From NCBI RefSeq assembly GCF_014651995.1, contig NZ_BMXY01000001.1:434001-498000 (forward strand): a stretch of DNA of 64,000 bases, given 5' to 3'. Positions 11,481 through 20,154 of this stretch are shown one piece after another (the stretch's first letter is position 1; every line of letters begins with the position of its first letter). Position numbers and translations under genes: made by a program. This DNA is from Cognatilysobacter xinjiangensis. Its GTDB lineage: Bacteria; Pseudomonadota; Gammaproteobacteria; Xanthomonadales; Xanthomonadaceae. Under the pieces are notes generated by a model. The model saw only the letters and a list, made by a program, of their open reading frames with translations. It was not told the origin of the DNA and did not search any database.

Positions 11481-11583
11481 GATCGTCCTCCAGGTCGTCG
11501 AAGCATGCCATCGCCACGGCCGCTTTCACGCACCGGCGGCGACGGCGGACGTATCCCGTGGCCATCGCACACGGAGATACGCC

Positions 11584-12045
11584 ATGCGCCCGTCCTTCGC
11601 CCGCCTGATGCCGCTGGTGCTGCTGCTGCCGACGCTGGCCCTCGCGCAGAACGTACACCTGCAGGGGCGCTTCCTGCCCCTGCGTGGGCCGGAGGCCGAT
11701 GCGCGGCCACCGGTAGGCGAAGCACGCGCGGTGGTCGACGAGGACGGCGACGTGCGCATCGACCTTGTGGTCTCGGGCCTGACCGAGCGCGCGACGTCCG
11801 CGACGCTGCACACGGGCGATGCCGGCGATAACACCGAGCAGGTCGCACGCCTGGATGTCGTGGCCGACGGCAGCGAGGCACGCATCATCGGCGGCACGGC
11901 CGACCTCACGCCGATCGTCGCGCAGCAGGTGCGCAATGGCGCGGCCTACATCGTGCTTCGCACCAGCGAGCATCCCGACGGCGTGCTGCGCGCGCAGCTC
12001 ACACCGCAGGCACGCACGCTCGACACGGCGGGCAACGGGCCGTGA
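11584..12045 (+). CDS. Secreted CHRD domain protein
   Basis: A 153-residue exported protein with a signal peptide ending ALA-Q near residue 22. The remainder fits one CHRD domain, the fold first described in chordin: GLTERATSATLHTGDAGDN, and the closing NGAAYIVLRTSEHPDGVLRAQL. The ATG at 11584 places the signal peptide at the N-terminus. Bacterial CHRD proteins are widespread but their role is unclear. It is divergent from the lipoprotein-like gene ending at 11480, with 103 bases between them. Confidence 0.8.
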   Translation: MRPSFARLMPLVLLLPTLALAQNVHLQGRFLPLRGPEADARPPVGEARAVVDEDGDVRIDLVVSGLTERATSATLHTGDAGDNTEQVARLDVVADGSEARIIGGTADLTPIVAQQVRNGAAYIVLRTSEHPDGVLRAQLTPQARTLDTAGNGP

Positions 12046-12155
12046 CGGTAAACGCCGGCTGAGTGTTTCACGCCCTCTTTACGAAGTTCAGGAAGCGGTA
12101 AGAGCGTCGCCCTGACGATGCGACTGCGCGCCATCCCGGCGCACGGAGCATCCGC

Positions 12156-12797
12156 ATGAAGCACCTCACCGCCGCGGTAGTGGCCCTTTCGATGACCGCG
12201 TTCGCCGGCGCCGCGTCGGCGCAGCAGTACTCCACGTATCCGGCGGACGGCTACGCCGCGCCGGGCGATTACGACTATGCGCGTGTGCTGCGTGTCACCC
12301 CGGTCTACGATCCGCGCGGCTATGCCGCGAGCACCGGTGCCGAGCGCTGCACCGAAAGCCGCACATATGCCGGCGGCTATCGCGACGATCGTTATAACGA
12401 CGCCTACGACCCCTCCCGCGACGATCGCCGCTACGACGGTTACGGCAACGTATCCCGCGCTCCCACCCAGGGCGGCAGCACGGCGGCCACGATCATCGGC
12501 GGCATCGTCGGCGCCGTGGTCGGCAGCCAGGTCGGCGGCGGCAGTGCGCGTTACGCCACATCGGCGATCGGCACCATGGTCGGCAGCCAGGTCGGCAAGC
12601 AGATCTACGACAACGCGCATCGCGATCAGCGCGTCGGACGCGTGGTGGTCTGCGATCCCGTGCAGCCGGGTGCCTACGGCCGTGGCGCGACGAGCTACGA
12701 CGTGGTCTACGAGTACGGCGGTCGCCAGTACACGACGCGCACCAGCTACGACCCGGGCAACCGCATCCGCGTGCGCGTGGACGTGCGCCCCGAGTAA
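12156..12797 (+). CDS. Glycine-zipper 2TM domain envelope protein
   Basis: A 213-residue exported protein with signal peptide MKHLTAAVVALSMTAFAGAASA. A Tyr/Asp/Arg-rich linker (residues 23-107) precedes a glycine-zipper segment at about 112-150 (IIGGIVGAVVGSQVGGG, then IGTMVGSQVGKQIYDN), as in the Rickettsia 17-kDa antigen family. The C-terminal 60 residues form a small beta-rich domain. Proteins like this are placed in the outer membrane or periplasm and are often stress-related; no specific role can be assigned. A strong bidirectional terminator follows. Confidence 0.85.
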   Translation: MKHLTAAVVALSMTAFAGAASAQQYSTYPADGYAAPGDYDYARVLRVTPVYDPRGYAASTGAERCTESRTYAGGYRDDRYNDAYDPSRDDRRYDGYGNVSRAPTQGGSTAATIIGGIVGAVVGSQVGGGSARYATSAIGTMVGSQVGKQIYDNAHRDQRVGRVVVCDPVQPGAYGRGATSYDVVYEYGGRQYTTRTSYDPGNRIRVRVDVRPE

Positions 12798-12814
12798 CCG
12801 CGACGAAGCGCCGA

Positions 12815-12853
12815 ACGACGAAGGGCCGGCGATCGCCGGCCCTTTTTCGTCGT
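12815..12853. terminator. Bidirectional intrinsic terminator
   Basis: A perfect GC-rich palindrome (12823-12842, GGGCCGGCGATCGCCGGCCC) is flanked by A/T runs and by matching ACGACGAA/TTCGTCGT arms. It lies between the convergent glycine-zipper and EF-G-like genes and gives a U-run on the plus strand. Confidence 0.9.
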
Positions 12854-12867
12854 CACGCCGCGGTCGC

Positions 12868-14907
12868 TCAGTCCTCTTCGACCTTCGGTCGGTAGCTTTC
12901 GGCGAGCTTCTGCTGCACGTTCGAGGGCACGGGCTCGTAGTGGCTGAAGTCCATCGAATAGCGCCCGCGACCTGCGGTGATGGATTTCAGCTCCGCGGCG
13001 AAGCCCTCGAGTTCCGACAGCGGCACCTGCGCCTTGACGATCACCTCGCCGCGCGAGGAATCCGTGCCGAGGATGCGCGCGCGCTTGCCGGCCAGGTTGC
13101 CGCTGACGTCGCCCATGTTCGCCTCGGGCGCGGTCACCTCAAGGTCGACGATCGGCTCAAGCACCTGTGGTCGCGCCTTCAGCACCGCGTCGACGAAGGC
13201 GCGCTTGCCCGCGGTGACGAACGCGACCTCCTTGCTGTCCACGGGATGGTGCTTGCCGTCGTAGACGACCACGCGCACGTCCTGCAGCGGATAGCCGGCG
13301 AGCGCGCCGGCGGCGAGTGCCTGCCGCACGCCTTTCTCGACCGCGGGAATGAACTGGCCGGGGATCGTGCCGCCCTTGACCTCGTCGGCGAACTCGAAGC
13401 CGCGGCCGCGGTCCAGCGGCTCGATGCGCAGGAAGACCTCGCCGAACTGGCCGGCGCCACCGGTCTGCTTCTTGTGGCGATGGTGGCCCTCGGCGCGCGT
13501 GGACACGGTCTCGCGATAGGGAATGCGCGGGGGATGCGATTTCACCTCGACGCCGTAACGCTCCTTCAGCCGGTCCAGGTTGATGCGCAGGTGCAGGTCG
13601 GACAGCCCGCGCACGATGGTCTCGTTGGTCTCGACGCTGTGCTCGACGAGGAAGCACGGGTCTTCCTCGGCCAGGCGATGCAGCGCGGTGGCGAGCTTCT
13701 GCTCCTGGCCCTTGCTGGCCGCTTCCACGGCAAGCCCGAACATCGGCTTGGGGAACGCGAGTGGCGCGAGGTGGATGTGGTCCTCGTCGTGGCTGTCGTG
13801 CAGCACGGCGTCGAAATGCAGTTCCTCGACCTTCGCGACCGCCGCGATGTCGCCGGGAATCGCCTGGTCGACCTCGATGTGCTCCTTCCCGCGCAGCTTG
13901 AACAGGTGGCCGACGCGGAACGGCTTCTTGCCGTCGTCGACGAACAGCTGCGTGTCCTTGCGTACGGTGCCCTGGTAGACGCGGAACACGCCGAGCTTGC
14001 CGACGAAGGGATCATTGACGATCTTGAAGACGTCGGCGATGACGTGCGCGGACGGGTCGGGCCTCGCGTCGATCGGCTGCGCGTCCTCGCCCGTGCCTTT
14101 CACGAACGACGGCGGATTGGCCTCGCCCGGATGCGGGAACAGACGCTCGGCCACATCGAGTAATTCGCGCACGCCCACGCCGCTGCGCGCCGAGCAGAAC
14201 AGCACCGGCACCAGGTGGCCCTCGCGCAGGCACTGTTCGAAGGCGTCGTGCAGCTCGTCGCCGGACAGGCCGTCCTCGCCGACGTCGAGGAAGCGTTCCA
14301 TCACCGTCTCGTTGATCTCGACCACCTGGTCGATGATCTTCTGGTGCCAGTCGGCGACCGGGCCGAAGTCGCTGTCGCCGGTACCCCTGCCGAAGCAGTC
14401 GACCACCGCGCTGCCGCCGTTCGCGGGCAGGTTCAGCGGCAGGCATTCGGGGCCGAAGCTCTCGCGCAGGTCGTCGAGCAACTGGCGGCAATTGCCGTGG
14501 TCGATCTTGTTGACGACGATCGCGCGGCACAGGCCTCGGTTTTTCGCGTACTCCATCATGCGGCGGGCGCCGTATCCGACGCCCGCATCACATGCCACCA
14601 CGATCGCGGCGGTCTCCACCGCCGCGAGTGCCGACAGCGCAGGGCCGCGGAAGTCGGGATAGCCCGGCGTGTCGATGAGATTGACGTGGATGCCGGCGTG
14701 GTCGGTGCTGGCGATGCCGACGTCGACCGAGTGGCCGCGCTGCTTCTCGATCGGGTCGAAGTCCGACACCGTGCTGCCGCGCTCGATGCTGCCTGCCGCG
14801 GAAATCGCGCCGCCGGCATGCAGCAGGGCTTCGAAGAGCGTGGTCTTGCCGGCGCCGGGGTGGCCCGCGAGGGCCACGTTTCTGATCTGTTCGGTGGTGT
14901 AGGCCAT
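12868..14907 (-). CDS. Elongation factor G-like translational GTPase
   Basis: A 679-residue protein with the full EF-G domain order: GTP-binding domain, beta-barrel, and the EF-G IV/V domains near the C-terminus (GRGRYSMDFSHYEPVP is the domain V end). G1 is AGHPGAGKTT (14-23) and G4 is NKID. G3 reads DTPGY (79-83) instead of DTPGH, and switch I reads RGHSVDVGIAS rather than RGITI. These differences point to an EF-G-like paralogue rather than the housekeeping fusA, which is normally in the str operon and absent here. GTPase activation and ribosome function may differ. Confidence 0.9.
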   Translation of the reverse strand: MAYTTEQIRNVALAGHPGAGKTTLFEALLHAGGAISAAGSIERGSTVSDFDPIEKQRGHSVDVGIASTDHAGIHVNLIDTPGYPDFRGPALSALAAVETAAIVVACDAGVGYGARRMMEYAKNRGLCRAIVVNKIDHGNCRQLLDDLRESFGPECLPLNLPANGGSAVVDCFGRGTGDSDFGPVADWHQKIIDQVVEINETVMERFLDVGEDGLSGDELHDAFEQCLREGHLVPVLFCSARSGVGVRELLDVAERLFPHPGEANPPSFVKGTGEDAQPIDARPDPSAHVIADVFKIVNDPFVGKLGVFRVYQGTVRKDTQLFVDDGKKPFRVGHLFKLRGKEHIEVDQAIPGDIAAVAKVEELHFDAVLHDSHDEDHIHLAPLAFPKPMFGLAVEAASKGQEQKLATALHRLAEEDPCFLVEHSVETNETIVRGLSDLHLRINLDRLKERYGVEVKSHPPRIPYRETVSTRAEGHHRHKKQTGGAGQFGEVFLRIEPLDRGRGFEFADEVKGGTIPGQFIPAVEKGVRQALAAGALAGYPLQDVRVVVYDGKHHPVDSKEVAFVTAGKRAFVDAVLKARPQVLEPIVDLEVTAPEANMGDVSGNLAGKRARILGTDSSRGEVIVKAQVPLSELEGFAAELKSITAGRGRYSMDFSHYEPVPSNVQQKLAESYRPKVEED

Positions 14908-15198
14908 GTCCGGGAGCTCCTTGTGGGGGAAGGGGAGCAGCCGTCGGGCGGGGGCGTCGTTGTCGGCGTCGTGTCCGGCCGCATCGCGGGCCGCGTGCGG
15001 TCCGGGCGATGCGCCGTCATGGCTGTCCGCGCAGCGCGCCTTCGCATTGCGCGAGGCGGGCCGTCATGGCGGGGCTGACCGCACCATAGCGCGGGCGACT
15101 GCGGCCGTCGCGTTGCGCTGCACAAGCAGCGGGACGCCGATCACAGGGGCTTACCGGTGCGGTCGTAGCCTCGGCTCTTCCCGTGCAGGAGACCCGCG
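14908..15198. other. Divergent intergenic region, no gene seen
   Basis: 291 bases between the minus-strand EF-G-like gene and plus-strand osmC. The osmC end has a good ribosome site (CAGGAGACCCGCG before ATG 15199). I see no convincing -10/-35 pair, conserved RNA or coding frame. Confidence 0.5.
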
Positions 15199-15630
15199 AT
15201 GGCCATTACCCGATATGCGACGGCCCGTTGGGAGGGCGACCTGAAAGCCGGCGCCGGCCGGCTGGAGACGCCGCGCAGTGGCGTCCTGGCCGGTACGCGC
15301 TACGGCTTCAACACACGCTTCGGCGACGAGAACGGCACCAATCCCGAGGAGCTCATCGCCGCCGCGCATGCCGGCTGCTTCGCGATGGCGCTGTCGGCGC
15401 AGCTGAGCGAAGCCGGCCATCCGCCGTCGTTCGTCGAATCGCGTGCGGACGTCGAGCTGTCCATGGACGGTGGCCCGCACGTCACCGGCGTAAAGCTCAG
15501 CGTGCGCGGCGAGGCACCCGGCGTGTCGGCCGACGAATTCCGTCGGCACGCGGAGACTGCGAAGGCGAACTGCCCGATCTCGAAGCTGCTCGCCTCGGTG
15601 CCGATCTCGCTCGACGTGCGCGACGCCTGA
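15199..15630 (+). CDS. osmC: OsmC family hydroperoxide reductase
   Basis: A 143-residue OsmC-type peroxiredoxin that reduces organic hydroperoxides in the cytosol. The two redox cysteines are Cys60 (AHAGCFAMALS) and Cys125 (ANCPISKLL), each in its family context. Length is normal and the start has a strong AGGAG site. It is followed by convergent phzF-like genes after 15 bases. Ohr and OsmC are related; the context ITRYATARWEGDLKAG favours OsmC. Confidence 0.9.
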   Translation: MAITRYATARWEGDLKAGAGRLETPRSGVLAGTRYGFNTRFGDENGTNPEELIAAAHAGCFAMALSAQLSEAGHPPSFVESRADVELSMDGGPHVTGVKLSVRGEAPGVSADEFRRHAETAKANCPISKLLASVPISLDVRDA

Positions 15631-15645
15631 GCGGCGACATCGCCC

Positions 15646-16533
15646 TCACCAGTCGATCGACCCGCTCACCACCGTGCGCACCTGGCCGCCGGACCAGACG
15701 TCGCCGGCCTCGTCCACGTGCAGTTGCAGGCGTGCGTCGAAGCCGACTTCGCGGCCCTGGCTGACCACGTAGCGGCCGCCCTGGCCGGGCAGGCGATCGT
15801 TCTGCGCCAGCCAGGCGGCGAGCGTGGCGTTCGCGGCGCCGGAGGCGGCATCCTCGAACTGCGCGGGCGCGCCGACGAAGGCGCGCACGACGAGGTGGTA
15901 CCCGTTGCCCGCGTCCGCACGCGCGAATGCGCAGACGCCCATGCTCTCGGTACGCGTCGCGAGCTGCGAGATCGCGCCCCAGGCGGGGTCCAGCGCGCGC
16001 AATGCGGCCTCGCTCTCCACTTCCACGAGCCACCAGCGGCGCCCACCGTCCATCAACGCGGGCGGCAGCGCACCGAGCGGCATGCCGGCGATCGCACGCG
16101 CGATGCGCGCGTCGTCCGGCGCGACACGCTCGACCAGCGAGGCGCGCGGCGTGCGCACCGCGATCGTGCGCGACGCACCTTCGCCATCGATGCGCAAGGG
16201 CAGCACGCCGGCGGCGCCTTCCTGCATCAGCAGCCCGTCGTGCGGCGCGGCCAGGCCGGCTTCGAGAACGACATGCGCCGTGCCCACGCTCGGATGACCG
16301 GCGAAGGGCACCTCGCGGCGCGGGCTGAACATGCGCACGCGGTAGCTCGCGCCGGGCGCAGTCGGCGGGAACACGAAGGTGGTCTCCGGCAGGCGTGTCC
16401 AGCGCGCGATCGCCTGCATCACGCCATCGTCGAGCCCTTCGGCATCGAGCACCACCGCCAGCGGATTGCCGGCGCCCGGGCGGTCGGCGAACACGTCGAG
16501 CTGTATGTAACGTCGAGTCATTGGGATAGGCAT
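15646..16533 (-). CDS. PhzF family isomerase-like protein (copy 2)
   Basis: A 295-residue PhzF-fold protein. The N-terminus (YIQLDVFADRPGAGNPLAVV) and FAGHPSVGTAHVV are classic for the family, and Glu50 in LPETTFVFPP matches the catalytic glutamate of PhzF. The substrate is unknown; without phenazine genes nearby a phenazine role is unlikely. ATG 16533 is chosen (GGTGAG upstream); ATG 16521 is a close alternative. It is a tandem paralogue of the upstream gene, only 5 bases away. Confidence 0.85.
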   Translation of the reverse strand: MPIPMTRRYIQLDVFADRPGAGNPLAVVLDAEGLDDGVMQAIARWTRLPETTFVFPPTAPGASYRVRMFSPRREVPFAGHPSVGTAHVVLEAGLAAPHDGLLMQEGAAGVLPLRIDGEGASRTIAVRTPRASLVERVAPDDARIARAIAGMPLGALPPALMDGGRRWWLVEVESEAALRALDPAWGAISQLATRTESMGVCAFARADAGNGYHLVVRAFVGAPAQFEDAASGAANATLAAWLAQNDRLPGQGGRYVVSQGREVGFDARLQLHVDEAGDVWSGGQVRTVVSGSIDW

Positions 16534-16538
16534 AGCGC

Positions 16539-17411
16539 TCACCACGTGACGGTGCCGCGGACCACGGCCTGCACGCGGCCGCCGATCCAGACCTCGCGGT
16601 CGGTGCCGACCTGCACCTCGACGCGGCCGTCGCGCCCGACCTCGCGGCCCTGGCTGGCGACGTAGCGCCCGTTGCCCGGAAGGCGGGCGGCCTCGGCCAG
16701 CGCGGCGCCGATCGCGGCATTGGCGCTGCCGGTCACCGGGTCCTCGGGGATGCCGTCGGCGGGGCAGAAGGCGCGCACGACGATGTCGTAGCCCGTGCCG
16801 GCATCGGCCCGCGCGAACACGGCGAGGCCGACGGCGGCGTCGCCGGTGAGCGCGGTGATCGCGGCGGAATCGGGCTGGAGGCCGCGCACGGTGGTCTCGT
16901 CGGCCAGCTCGGCCAGCCACCAGCGCGGGCCGTTGTCCCAGAGCGCGGGTGTGATGTGGCCGCGCGCGACGCCGGGCAGAGCGGCGTCGAGGCGCGCCTG
17001 CCAGCCCGCGGGCGGCTCGATGCGCTGCGCGCTTGGCGCGCGCAGGCGGATCGCGCGGTCCGCGCCGACCTCGACGGGAAGCTGGCCCGCGGCGCAGTCC
17101 TGCACGATCGACGTGCGGCCGGCGTCCACCCGGCCCGACTCGATCGCGGCCCAGGCCGCGCCCACGCTCGGGTGGCCCGCGAACGGCAGCTCCTGCCGGG
17201 GCGTGAAGATGCGCACTCGGTAGTCGGCGCCGTCGCCGGGCGGCAACAGGAAGATCGTCTCGGACAGATTGGTCCAGTTGGCGAAGGCCTGCATCGCGGT
17301 CGTGTCGAGGCCGTCGGCGTCGACCACCACGGCGAGCGGATTGCCCGCGCCGGGGCGGTCGGCGAAGACGTCGAGCTGGAGGAAGCGGCGCTGCGTCATG
17401 GAATCGGCCAC
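16539..17411 (-). CDS. PhzF family isomerase-like protein (copy 1)
   Basis: A 290-residue PhzF-fold protein, first of two tandem copies. Features match copy 2: FLQLDVFADRPGAGNPLAVV, catalytic Glu51 in LSETIFLLPP, FAGHPSVGAAWAA and EDPVTGSANAAIG. The two copies have diverged in the middle and C-terminal thirds, so their substrates may differ. The role is probably a small-molecule isomerisation; no pathway genes nearby identify it. It is divergent from lysCA. Confidence 0.86.
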   Translation of the reverse strand: MADSMTQRRFLQLDVFADRPGAGNPLAVVVDADGLDTTAMQAFANWTNLSETIFLLPPGDGADYRVRIFTPRQELPFAGHPSVGAAWAAIESGRVDAGRTSIVQDCAAGQLPVEVGADRAIRLRAPSAQRIEPPAGWQARLDAALPGVARGHITPALWDNGPRWWLAELADETTVRGLQPDSAAITALTGDAAVGLAVFARADAGTGYDIVVRAFCPADGIPEDPVTGSANAAIGAALAEAARLPGNGRYVASQGREVGRDGRVEVQVGTDREVWIGGRVQAVVRGTVTW

Positions 17412-17461
17412 CGGCGTGAGGGGGCGGCATTGTCGCCGGGCGCGGGCGGTCCGTCATCGCA

Positions 17462-17467
17462 TAAAAT
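17462..17467 (+). promoter_or_regulatory. Candidate -10 box for lysCA
   Basis: TAAAAT stands out in a very GC-rich region 98 bases before the chosen GTG start of lysCA. No good -35 is seen. If it is the -10, transcription begins near 17474, leaving a leader of about 85 bases. Confidence 0.4.
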
Positions 17468-17559
17468 CGCGCGTTCCCATGAGCACGACATCCGCCCCCG
17501 GCGGGCGCGTGCTCCCATGTCCGCCCGCGGCGCCTGCCGCGCGCCCTCCAGGAAACCTC

Positions 17560-20154
17560 GTGACCGCTTCGACGCGCTGGGTCGTACTCAAGTTCGGTGG
17601 CACCTCCGTGTCCCGCCGGAACCGTTGGGACACCATCGGGCGCCTCGCGGCCAAACGCGCGCAGGAGGAAGGCGCACGGGTGCTGGTGGTCGTGTCCGCG
17701 CTGTCGGGCGTGACCAACGAGCTGCAGGCGATCGCGAACGCCGGCGCTGGCGATATCGCGGATGCGAAGGTCGCAGCGCTCGTCGCGCGCCATCGCGAGT
17801 TCTGCGGCGAGCTGGGCCTCGATGCCGATGCCGTGCTCGGCGAGCGCCTCGCGGCGCTGTCGGCGCTCGTCGCCGATCCTCGTGCGTCCGAGCGCCGCCT
17901 CGACTGGCAGGCCGAGCTGCTCGCGCAGGGCGAGCTGCTCTCGTCGACGCTGGGCGTGGCCTATCTCGCCTCGCAGGGCGTCGACATCGGCTGGTGCGAT
18001 GCGCGCGAATGGCTCGACGCCGTGGCGCTGCCGAACCAGAGCGATTGGGCCGGGCGCCTGTCTGTGAACTGCGGCCACCGCACCGATCCCGCATTCGCCG
18101 CGCGGTTCTCCGCGCATCCGACGTCCATCGTGCTGACGCAGGGCTTCATCTCGCGGCATGCCGATGGCGGCACCGCGATCCTGGGCCGTGGCGGCTCGGA
18201 CACCTCGGCCGCGTATTTCGGGGCGCTGCTCGGCGCCGCGCGCGTCGAGATCTGGACCGACGTGCCCGGCATGTTCACCGCGAACCCGCGCGAGGTGCCC
18301 GACGCGCGCCTGCTCGCGCGGCTGGACTACGCCGAGGCGCAGGAAATCGCCACCACCGGCGCCAAGGTGCTGCATCCCCGCTCGATCGGCCCGTGTCGCG
18401 ATGCGAAGGTGCCGATGGCGATCCTCGATACCGAGCGTCCCGACCTGCCCGGCACGCGCATCGACGCGACCGCTGCGACGGTGCCCGGCGTCAAGGCCAT
18501 CAGCCGGCGCAACGGCATCGTGCTGGTGTCGATGGAGTCGGTGGGCATGTGGCAGCAGGTCGGCTTCCTCGCCGACGTGTTCGAACGCTTCAAGCGCCAC
18601 GGCCTGTCGATCGACCTGATCGGCTCATCGGAAACCAACGTCACCGTATCGCTCGACCCGAGCGAGAACCTCGTCACCACCAACGTGCTGAGCGCGCTGA
18701 GCGAGGACCTCGCCGAGGTCTGCCGGGTGAAGGTCATCGCGCCCTGCGCGGCGATCACGCTGGTCGGCCGCGGCATGCGCTCGCTGCTGCACAAGCTGTC
18801 GGATGTCTGGGCGACGTTCGGCCGCGAGCGCGTGCACCTGATCTCGCAGTCGTCCAACGACCTCAACCTGACGTTCGTGGTCGACGAGGCCGATGCCGAG
18901 GGCCTGCTGCCCACGCTGCATGCCGAACTGGTGCGCGGCGGCGCGATGCCGGTGCTGGACGAAAGCGTGTTCGGCCCGGCCTGGCGCGACGTCGTGCACG
19001 GCCGCCCCGATCGCGCCACGCCGTGGTGGGTCGCGCATCGCGACGAGCTGCTGGCGAAGGCCGCCGCGTCGACACCGCGCTACGTCTACCACCTGCCGAC
19101 GGTGCGCGAGCGCGCGCGTTCGCTGCTTGCCGGCGGCATCGTCGATCGCGGCTTCTACGCGCTCAAGGCCAATGCCCACCCTGCGATCCTGCGGGCGCTC
19201 GAGGCCGTCGGCTTCGGCTTCGAATGCGTGTCGGTGGCCGAGGTCGAACACGTGAGGCGCACGCTGCCGGCGCTCGATCCGTCGCGCATCCTGTTCACCC
19301 CGAGTTTCGCGCCGCGCCGCGAGTACGAGGCGGCCTTCGAGGCGGGCGTCAATGTCACGCTCGACAACCTCGAGATGCTGCATCGTTGGCCCGACGTAGT
19401 ACGCGGTCGGGAGGCCTGGCTGCGCCTCGACCTCGGCCACGGCGACGGCCACCACGAGAAGGTGAAGACCGGCGGCGCGGAGGCGAAGTTCGGCCTTCCG
19501 ATCGCGCGCTTCGACGCGTTCATGGCCGAGGCGCGCGCGCTCGGCCTGCGCATCACCGGCCTGCATGCGCACCTCGGCAGCGGCATCGACGATCCCGCGC
19601 ACTGGCGCGAGGTCTACGGGACGCTGGCCGCACTGGCCGATTCCTCCGAGGGCATCGACACGATCGACATCGGCGGCGGCTTTCCGGTGCCGTACACGCC
19701 CGATGTGCGGCCGTTCGACCTCGACGCCTGGCGCGAGGGCGTGCGTGCGATCAAATCCGCGTATCCGCGATGCCGTCTCGCCATCGAACCCGGCCGCTAC
19801 CTCGTGGCGGAAGCCGGCGCGCTGCTGCTGCAGGTCACGCAGGTGGTCGAGAAGGACGGCGTGCGCCGCATCGGCCTCGATGCCGGCATGAACGCGCTGC
19901 TGCGGCCGGCGATGTACGAGGCCTACCACGGCATCCACAACCTCACGCGCGACGGCGACCCGTCGCTCGACACCTTCGACGTCGTCGGCCCGATCTGCGA
20001 ATCGGGCGACGTGCTCGGCCGTCACCGGCGCCTGCCGTCGGCGACGGGCGAGGGCGACCTCGTGCTGATCGCCGACGCCGGTGCCTACGGCATGGCGATG
20101 GCGAATACCTACAACCTGCGGCCGCTGCCGGCCGAGGACATCCTCGATGACTGA
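17560..20154 (+). CDS. lysAC: Bifunctional aspartate kinase / diaminopimelate decarboxylase
   Basis: An 864-residue fusion of the first and last enzymes of the DAP-lysine pathway. The N-terminal half is aspartokinase (VLKFGGTSVS at residues 9-18, GRGGSDTSAAYF, and ACT domains with SQSSNDLNLTFVV). The C-terminal half is diaminopimelate decarboxylase, with the PLP lysine Lys536 in FYALKANAHP, HAHLGSGI and EPGRYLVAEAGALL. This fusion is characteristic of Xanthomonadaceae. GTG 17560 is preferred because CCAGGA lies 7 bases upstream; ATG 17479 has no ribosome site and would sit almost on the likely transcription start. The stop overlaps murL by 8 bases. Confidence 0.94.
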   Translation: MTASTRWVVLKFGGTSVSRRNRWDTIGRLAAKRAQEEGARVLVVVSALSGVTNELQAIANAGAGDIADAKVAALVARHREFCGELGLDADAVLGERLAALSALVADPRASERRLDWQAELLAQGELLSSTLGVAYLASQGVDIGWCDAREWLDAVALPNQSDWAGRLSVNCGHRTDPAFAARFSAHPTSIVLTQGFISRHADGGTAILGRGGSDTSAAYFGALLGAARVEIWTDVPGMFTANPREVPDARLLARLDYAEAQEIATTGAKVLHPRSIGPCRDAKVPMAILDTERPDLPGTRIDATAATVPGVKAISRRNGIVLVSMESVGMWQQVGFLADVFERFKRHGLSIDLIGSSETNVTVSLDPSENLVTTNVLSALSEDLAEVCRVKVIAPCAAITLVGRGMRSLLHKLSDVWATFGRERVHLISQSSNDLNLTFVVDEADAEGLLPTLHAELVRGGAMPVLDESVFGPAWRDVVHGRPDRATPWWVAHRDELLAKAAASTPRYVYHLPTVRERARSLLAGGIVDRGFYALKANAHPAILRALEAVGFGFECVSVAEVEHVRRTLPALDPSRILFTPSFAPRREYEAAFEAGVNVTLDNLEMLHRWPDVVRGREAWLRLDLGHGDGHHEKVKTGGAEAKFGLPIARFDAFMAEARALGLRITGLHAHLGSGIDDPAHWREVYGTLAALADSSEGIDTIDIGGGFPVPYTPDVRPFDLDAWREGVRAIKSAYPRCRLAIEPGRYLVAEAGALLLQVTQVVEKDGVRRIGLDAGMNALLRPAMYEAYHGIHNLTRDGDPSLDTFDVVGPICESGDVLGRHRRLPSATGEGDLVLIADAGAYGMAMANTYNLRPLPAEDILDD

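Noticed and set aside
17479-17481. ATG 17479 as the lysCA start
   Set aside because: No ribosome site upstream, and it would fall almost at the likely transcription start; GTG 17560 has CCAGGA at good spacing.
15646-18600. A 984-residue minus-strand frame through both phzF genes
   Set aside because: Only its last part is PhzF; upstream it runs antisense to lysCA and out of frame through the other phzF.
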